DNA of 64,000 nt from Phaseolus vulgaris (lineage: Eukaryota; Streptophyta; Magnoliopsida; Fabales; Fabaceae): positions 9,593,344-9,657,343 of the forward strand of contig NC_023756.2 in NCBI RefSeq assembly GCF_000499845.2. Direction: 5' to 3'. Position numbers and translations under genes: made by a program. The notes under the pieces were generated by a model. That model searched no databases. It was not told where the DNA came from and was given only the letters and a program-made list of their open reading frames with translations. How positions within the stretch are numbered: position 1 is the first letter of the stretch; each line of letters opens with the position of its first letter. Below are positions 60,901 to 64,000 of this stretch, piece after piece.

Positions 60901-63618
60901 AACTTTATTTCTCAGAGGGTTAATGATAAGTCCACCAAGTGAGGTTCTCGACATCCAAACAAAGAAAATACAAAAGGAGTTCAACAAATTTCGTTCACTC
61001 TATTATAGAAGGATTCCAAACAACCTGCAGGTCATTTCTGTAGAATTCTACATGTAGGACCATTAATATAAAAATACATACTTCCTAGCTAGAACATTAA
61101 TGACTAATCATTCAAGAACCATAGGGACAACTGCTTGTTCTTAGTAAATAAAGTACAAAAGAATTAAGTTCAGTAATAACTAGACCACCCAACACAAAAA
61201 AAAAAAACTTATTCAAGATGGATTATGAACAGGTGAAGACACAATAAATTTTTTTGACCTCAATAGCAGTATCAAGCCGTAGTTGCACAGGAATTGGTGA
61301 ACCAAGAGTAGGTGTTATAAGTCCAGCTCTTTCTCGAGCTTTATGATCCAATACCTCCAACTTGAAAAGAAGACTCTCAAACCTATCCACCAAATAAATT
61401 AAATGAAAACTGAAAGAACCAAAAACACAATGGAATAAGAATTAAGCAAACCAAACAGAGGAATAAAAATACTTGTTGGGCTGCAACACAAGACTTTCAA
61501 GTTGGTGAAGTGTTAGGTTAAACTCAAAATTAAACAGAAACACATTTAAACACTAACAAAATCATTATGTTGAACATCTTAACCGTAATCAACTAGTTTA
61601 CATGAGTAGAATTTGGATTGTCTTGCTTTTGCCTCTTTTTAACATAATGCTATTTTGTTTCAAATTTCTAAGGGCGCACTCAGATAAACAACTTAATTAA
61701 AGACTTGTTGAATAAGTACTTATATATAAGTTGTTTCTATAATCAAAGAAAAGATAGGGTTAAACTGTTTTCATATAAGTATTAAGTTATAAGTTGTTTT
61801 CATAAGTTATCTTGAAAAGCCTGTTGAAATAAGCTAAAAACATCTTATGGACATATAATAAGTCATTTCCATAAACTCTAACAAACACTTATACCAGTGC
61901 TTATGTCATAAAATAAACCTACATAAGTTGTAAATATGCTCTTTCAAACCCACCCTATATCTACTTATAAGTACAAATACAATAAAAAAAAGCTGATGCA
62001 TTGCAAAAGAAATGAGAGTTAACAAATTCAGCTAAACCAAGATCAATAGGATGCCCTGATTTTAAGAGGTCTAGAATATATAATGCATTTGATAAAATAA
62101 TGGAAAAAAGAAAAAAGCAGCAGATATATGTTGGAACACAAAACATTATCTTATCATATCTTAGATAACTTAATTTATCCTCTAGGTTTATCTTCCCCGT
62201 ATCTTCATTTTCTCTTAGGATTAGTTACCATATTTCTTTATCTTATCATGATTTCTTTCCCTAATAAGAGGACTATGAGTTAGAAGTCTAAGTTTAATGA
62301 ACATATCAAACACATCAATACATTGTAATATATTTCTTCAACTAATAGAATATTATACAAAATCTCTCTACTCCCTGTTCTAGCCTTCAATACATAAAAC
62401 TCCATAATATCAATGTAGTACAATCCTCTGTGAACTGTCCCATCACTACTACATTGTTAAGCTCCTTAAAATTTGGAGTTCGTCTTTCTTGCCATATCAA
62501 CCCTATGTATCTTCTCACTGTTTGCTCCCTATAGCTTTTGGATGGTCATACCACTTTGCCTAGCACTATTTACCTCCTGCTTCATCATTTTGCTCTCTCT
62601 TTTTGCTGGTTGGTTACTTTGTCCTCTAAAGAAATAGTTGACATCAACTTACTATTTCTAGTTTTGCTTGGCTCTCCCTACTTTGCCTTTGAACTCATTT
62701 GGAGGGTCCTCTTGTTTGGATGTGTGTTGCTATTTGTTGCTGTTTGGTGACTGTTGTTTGTAGATCCTTTCAAGTGTGACTGTAATTGATCTGTTGCATC
62801 CTTTTGTTGTTTGATGGATACACTAGTCTTGTTTTTCCGTTGTGTTTTTGCCCCTCTTGTTTGGCTGTTTGGCAGCTGCATTTCCTACACATCACCTGTT
62901 TGATAATAGCTCTCACTTTTTAACTTGTTCTCTCCATAACCTCTATGTTAGTGCTTGTTATTTCTACAGCATCTATTTCTCTCTTTTGGTTTGCCCTAGT
63001 TTTACTTTTGTTTGTCTACAACAATAGGTACTCTAGTTTGGTTTTCAAATTGTCTTCTACGACATGTGATACTGATTTTGAGGGAGAGAAAGGACGAAGG
63101 TATTGCCCATTGCTTTTGTCCAAAAACTTTTATTCTCTCTATTCTATCCTTCACTGTCTAAAACTCTACAGTTGCAACAAACAACTTATAAAGATGAATA
63201 CCCTTAAACTGAAACCAACCACTAGAACCACAAATAAATAAATTAAAAGAATCAAGCCAGAAATAAGAACAAAAGATTACATTTCAGGTGCCAAAATCCT
63301 CCTCTCCTCATTAAAATCATAAAGCCAATCCTCATCTTCGTTATCTAAGTCATACTCAACAAACTCTCCAATCTCAGCCCGAGCTGCAATAAATAAAAGA
63401 ACTATCAGTACAAGCAATGGAATTTACAAGAGAACCTTCCAAAATTATTTTTAACATAACTAAATGATCTAAGAAGTGGCAGTACCTCCTCTTGCCCGCA
63501 AATAGGAAGTTGGTTGAGAGAAAGTGCAAGAATAGTCCCTTTCATATGTATCCACAATAACAAACTGAGGAGTAGGTATTTCCGCAGCCAATTTCTTGCT
63601 GGGAGTTGGATGATGTAC
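48901..63618 (-). CDS. EPL1: Enhancer of Polycomb-like protein (NuA4 subunit), 5' end beyond window
   Basis: Eleven exons on the minus strand join without frame breaks: 63618-63486, 63383-63281, 61382-61259, 58501-58436, 51980-51942, 51724-51644, 51510-51463, 50334-50284, 50184-50116, 49636-49391 and 49149-48901 (TAA). This gives 402 visible residues. The EPcA-type domain is clear: AAEIPTPQFVIVDTYERDYS, ARAEIGEFVEYDLDNEDEDW, EVLDHKARERAGLITPTLGS and SVYDYWKEKRERWQ. It is followed by the PYNVFRPREKAHRLHTRRMQ block and a charged coiled-coil-like stretch (50334-50116). The C-terminus has GRMGRGGRIIFDRWNPLMQT. Family knowledge: Epl1/EPC scaffolds the catalytic core of the NuA4 histone acetyltransferase in the nucleus, and plants have EPL1A and EPL1B. 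About 40-60 N-terminal residues are probably encoded beyond 64000. No lesion was seen; introns up to 6.5 kb carry transposon debris. Confidence 0.93.
50605..50900. repeat. Short interspersed repeat in an EPL1 intron
   Basis: It contains GGCTTAAATCCACTTTACAAAATTGACTTGCAAG, ACCCCCTTCACACCGAGA and a partial inverted end (AACTCAATCTTATAAAACCAACTTGCAAG). Related copies at 59140-59270 and 59345-59480 share the words ACTTGTGAGGT and CACCCCTCAC. It looks like a non-autonomous repeat family. Confidence 0.5.
53142..54203. mobile_element. MULE-type MITE with ACTCG-rich ends, copy 1
   Basis: The left end AAGGTTATAAGACTCGAGAGTCTACATAG and the right end, inverted (CATTGTTATCAAACTTGCAAGTTAACTCG), match the ends of the element at 56116-56858. 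ACTCG words cluster at both ends. The middle holds a purine-rich GACGA/GGCGA repeat area (53880-54000). A 9-bp target duplication is not clear. Confidence 0.55.
54270..55400 (+). pseudogene. Copia relic: gag and integrase C-terminal pieces
   Basis: Plus-strand frames with many breaks show a gag-like segment (LHEEHIDVILEVLPKDNAP, 54375-54440), a zinc-knuckle remnant (LKYGHTANICF, near 54680) and an integrase C-terminal motif (QKGYNCLSAPSRIYI, near 55150-55215). Protease and the integrase core are missing. It is a heavily decayed relic. Confidence 0.6.
55462..55752 (+). repeat. Copia 5' LTR (291 bp)
   Basis: It begins TGTTGAAATATGAGTG, ends TTTTTTCACA and is followed at once by a perfect PBS. 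No matching 3' LTR was found in the window. Confidence 0.8.
55753..55764 (+). other. Copia primer binding site
   Basis: TGGTATCAGAGC, an exact complement of the plant initiator tRNA-Met 3' end as used by copia elements. Confidence 0.92.
55765..57420 (+). pseudogene. Copia internal relic: protease and pre-integrase, gag mostly deleted
   Basis: After the PBS there is little gag. A protease remnant (IVDLGATDH, about 56055-56080) leads into the 9-bp target site of a MITE (56116-56858). After the MITE the frame resumes at 56868 with SPSNGKIIVANGS. It continues to a pre-integrase domain at 56909-57382 (VVGYGDIYLSSKLILKNVL, then LWLYHYHLGHPSFFVLK and a degraded Cys/His motif NLHCEASKL). The sequence beyond 57420 belongs to a different part of pol, so a large deletion is inferred. 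Confidence 0.75.
56116..56858. mobile_element. MULE-type MITE with 9-bp target duplication, copy 2
   Basis: The element is flanked by the exact 9-bp direct repeat CTTATACCC (56107-56115 and 56859-56867). The inverted ends are AAGTTTGTCAAACTCG on the left and CATGGTTGTCAAACTCG on the right (reverse complement). ACTCG-rich blocks lie inside both ends. A 9-bp duplication and such ends point to the Mutator superfamily. It has no transposase, so it is non-autonomous. It is inserted in copia protease coding sequence. Confidence 0.85.
57440..57810 (+). pseudogene. Copia 3' tail: RNase H end, PPT and LTR-like sequence
   Basis: A frame fragment with SDVLTKLLSPAKRQTQCERVL (57513-57577) matches the usual end of copia RNase H. 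It is followed by the purine tract AAGGGGGAGCGG (57602-57613) and LTR-like DNA to about 57810, with TATAAATGCTCCCTGTGT. The upstream pol is absent. Confidence 0.6.
57860..58280. repeat. Dispersed repeat with ATGGGTATGGGTA words
   Basis: It contains AGGAGTATGGGTATGGGTAG, CCTCATCCTCACCCATGC, CATACCCATCGACTATTGGGGACAGGGATGGGTATG and a TTTATCATCCCTAC edge. I associate this pattern with a common plant non-autonomous DNA repeat; the superfamily is not certain. Confidence 0.5.
58502..59914 (-). other. EPL1 intron, part without coding sequence
   Basis: Moderately AT-rich intron. Two short repeat fragments at 59140-59270 and 59345-59480 (CAATCCCATAAAACTAATTTATAAGGTGAG; TTTACAAAACTGACTTGTGAGGT) are related to 50605-50900 and lie almost in tandem. 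Confidence 0.5.
59915..60590 (+). mobile_element. 5'-truncated copia element: RNase H end, PPT and 3' LTR
   Basis: An open plus-strand frame at 59923-60243 encodes the end of RNase H (GLWMKIILNDLKIKVD, YYDNKSTMSIAHN, HDRTKHIEIDRNFI, GDIFTKGLPQSKF) and stops at TGA 60241-60243. The purine tract GAGGCGGGG precedes an LTR that starts TGTTGTAAATAGC at 60251. The LTR end is uncertain (about 60500-60590). The element sits antisense inside an EPL1 intron. All sequence upstream of RNase H is missing. Confidence 0.8.
60591..61258 (-). other. EPL1 intron remainder
   Basis: No feature was recognised. Confidence 0.4.
61383..63280 (-). other. EPL1 intron with a probable LTR insertion
   Basis: A possible LTR starts TGTTGGAACACAAAAC at 62129. 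It runs into sequence with an LTR-end style (CTCTACTCCCTGTTC, 62367-62381) and a PBS-like ATATCAATGTAGTACAA near 62407-62423. 62530-63100 is TG-rich with plus-strand open stretches that lack recognisable domains. Boundaries are uncertain. Confidence 0.4.
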
Positions 63619-64000
63619 CTAAGAATAATAAATAGAAATTACTGAAAAAAGCAACAATATTTCAACCACAAACACATTATCAACTGGTTCCTTTCCTACA
63701 ATCAATTTTTAATAGAGGAGCCACATCCATACTTTGTCCCTAAATATTGACATTTCAACTACCGAGGCTTCTAATCTGCAAAATATTTAGACTAACTTAT
63801 CGTTATCAGGATAATAATGACTTAATAAATTAAATACGAATAGTGTAGGTTAGCATGGTGAACATCTTTTCTATTTGAACAAGGGGAAGTGCTAGTTAGA
63901 TATACTGCAACAGTCATTGCCTTGACGCTGAGTACATAGCATGTAGCTGGAAACTACTAGAACACTGATACAAATAATTGATAAACACTCGGATTTAAAC
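63619..64000 (-). other. Upstream EPL1 intron
   Basis: It lies 5' of the first visible EPL1 exon (acceptor TATTCTTAG at 63619-63627). No further coding exon was found before the window ends. Confidence 0.5.

Noticed and set aside
62538..63241. Hydrophobic plus-strand frames in an EPL1 intron
   Set aside because: TG-rich intron DNA with no domain; probably part of a retroelement relic.

Overview
This is a nuclear chromosome segment from a flowering plant. The evidence is intron-split genes with GT/AG junctions, AT-rich intergenic DNA, and many nested Ty1/copia, Ty3/gypsy, Mutator-like (MULE) and CACTA-type transposon remains. The repeat style (LTRs with many copies of an AACCGGTT-like word, LTR-like DNA with a repeated GACCGTCTAA word, ACTCG-rich MULE MITEs) suggests a legume, but that is an inference from memory, not proof. 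No bacterial, organellar or CRISPR features were seen.

Layout. 1-7000: a MULE transposase pseudogene (FAR1-like domain, MULE domain, C-terminal OTU-type domain, minus strand) is split by a complete Ty1/copia element (1202-6321) with two LTRs, PBS, PPT and a perfect 5-bp target duplication. The copia gag-pol frame is open end to end except for four nonsense codons. 7000-24800: intergenic DNA with two CACTA-like foldback elements, an array of a near-palindromic TTATGTAATCC word, a CACTA terminus with subterminal repeats, pieces of Ty3/gypsy elements in both orientations, a long copia-type LTR and a 151-bp tandem repeat.

24800-35500 (plus strand): the most interesting gene. Thirteen coding exons join in frame into a protein of about 674 residues: a presequence-like N-terminus, a phosphoglycerate-kinase-like domain that has lost most of its catalytic motifs, and a C-terminal TrmB-type tRNA (guanine-N7) methyltransferase domain. 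A 3.3-kb intron full of LTR-like debris lies exactly at the junction of the two domains.

35500-48600: intergenic DNA with a copia fragment, a degenerate LTR and a segmental duplication of a three-exon, single-repeat MYB (SHAQKY class) gene on the minus strand. Both MYB copies carry nonsense codons, at different places. 48600-64000 (minus strand): the 3' eleven exons of an Enhancer of Polycomb-like (EPL1) gene, a subunit of NuA4-type histone acetyltransferase. Its 5' end lies beyond the window. Its larger introns are packed with copia fragments, LTRs and MULE-type MITEs.

The two genes that look functional are the PGK/TrmB fusion and EPL1. Exon boundaries were deduced by hand from reading-frame continuity and splice consensus; none was checked against transcripts.
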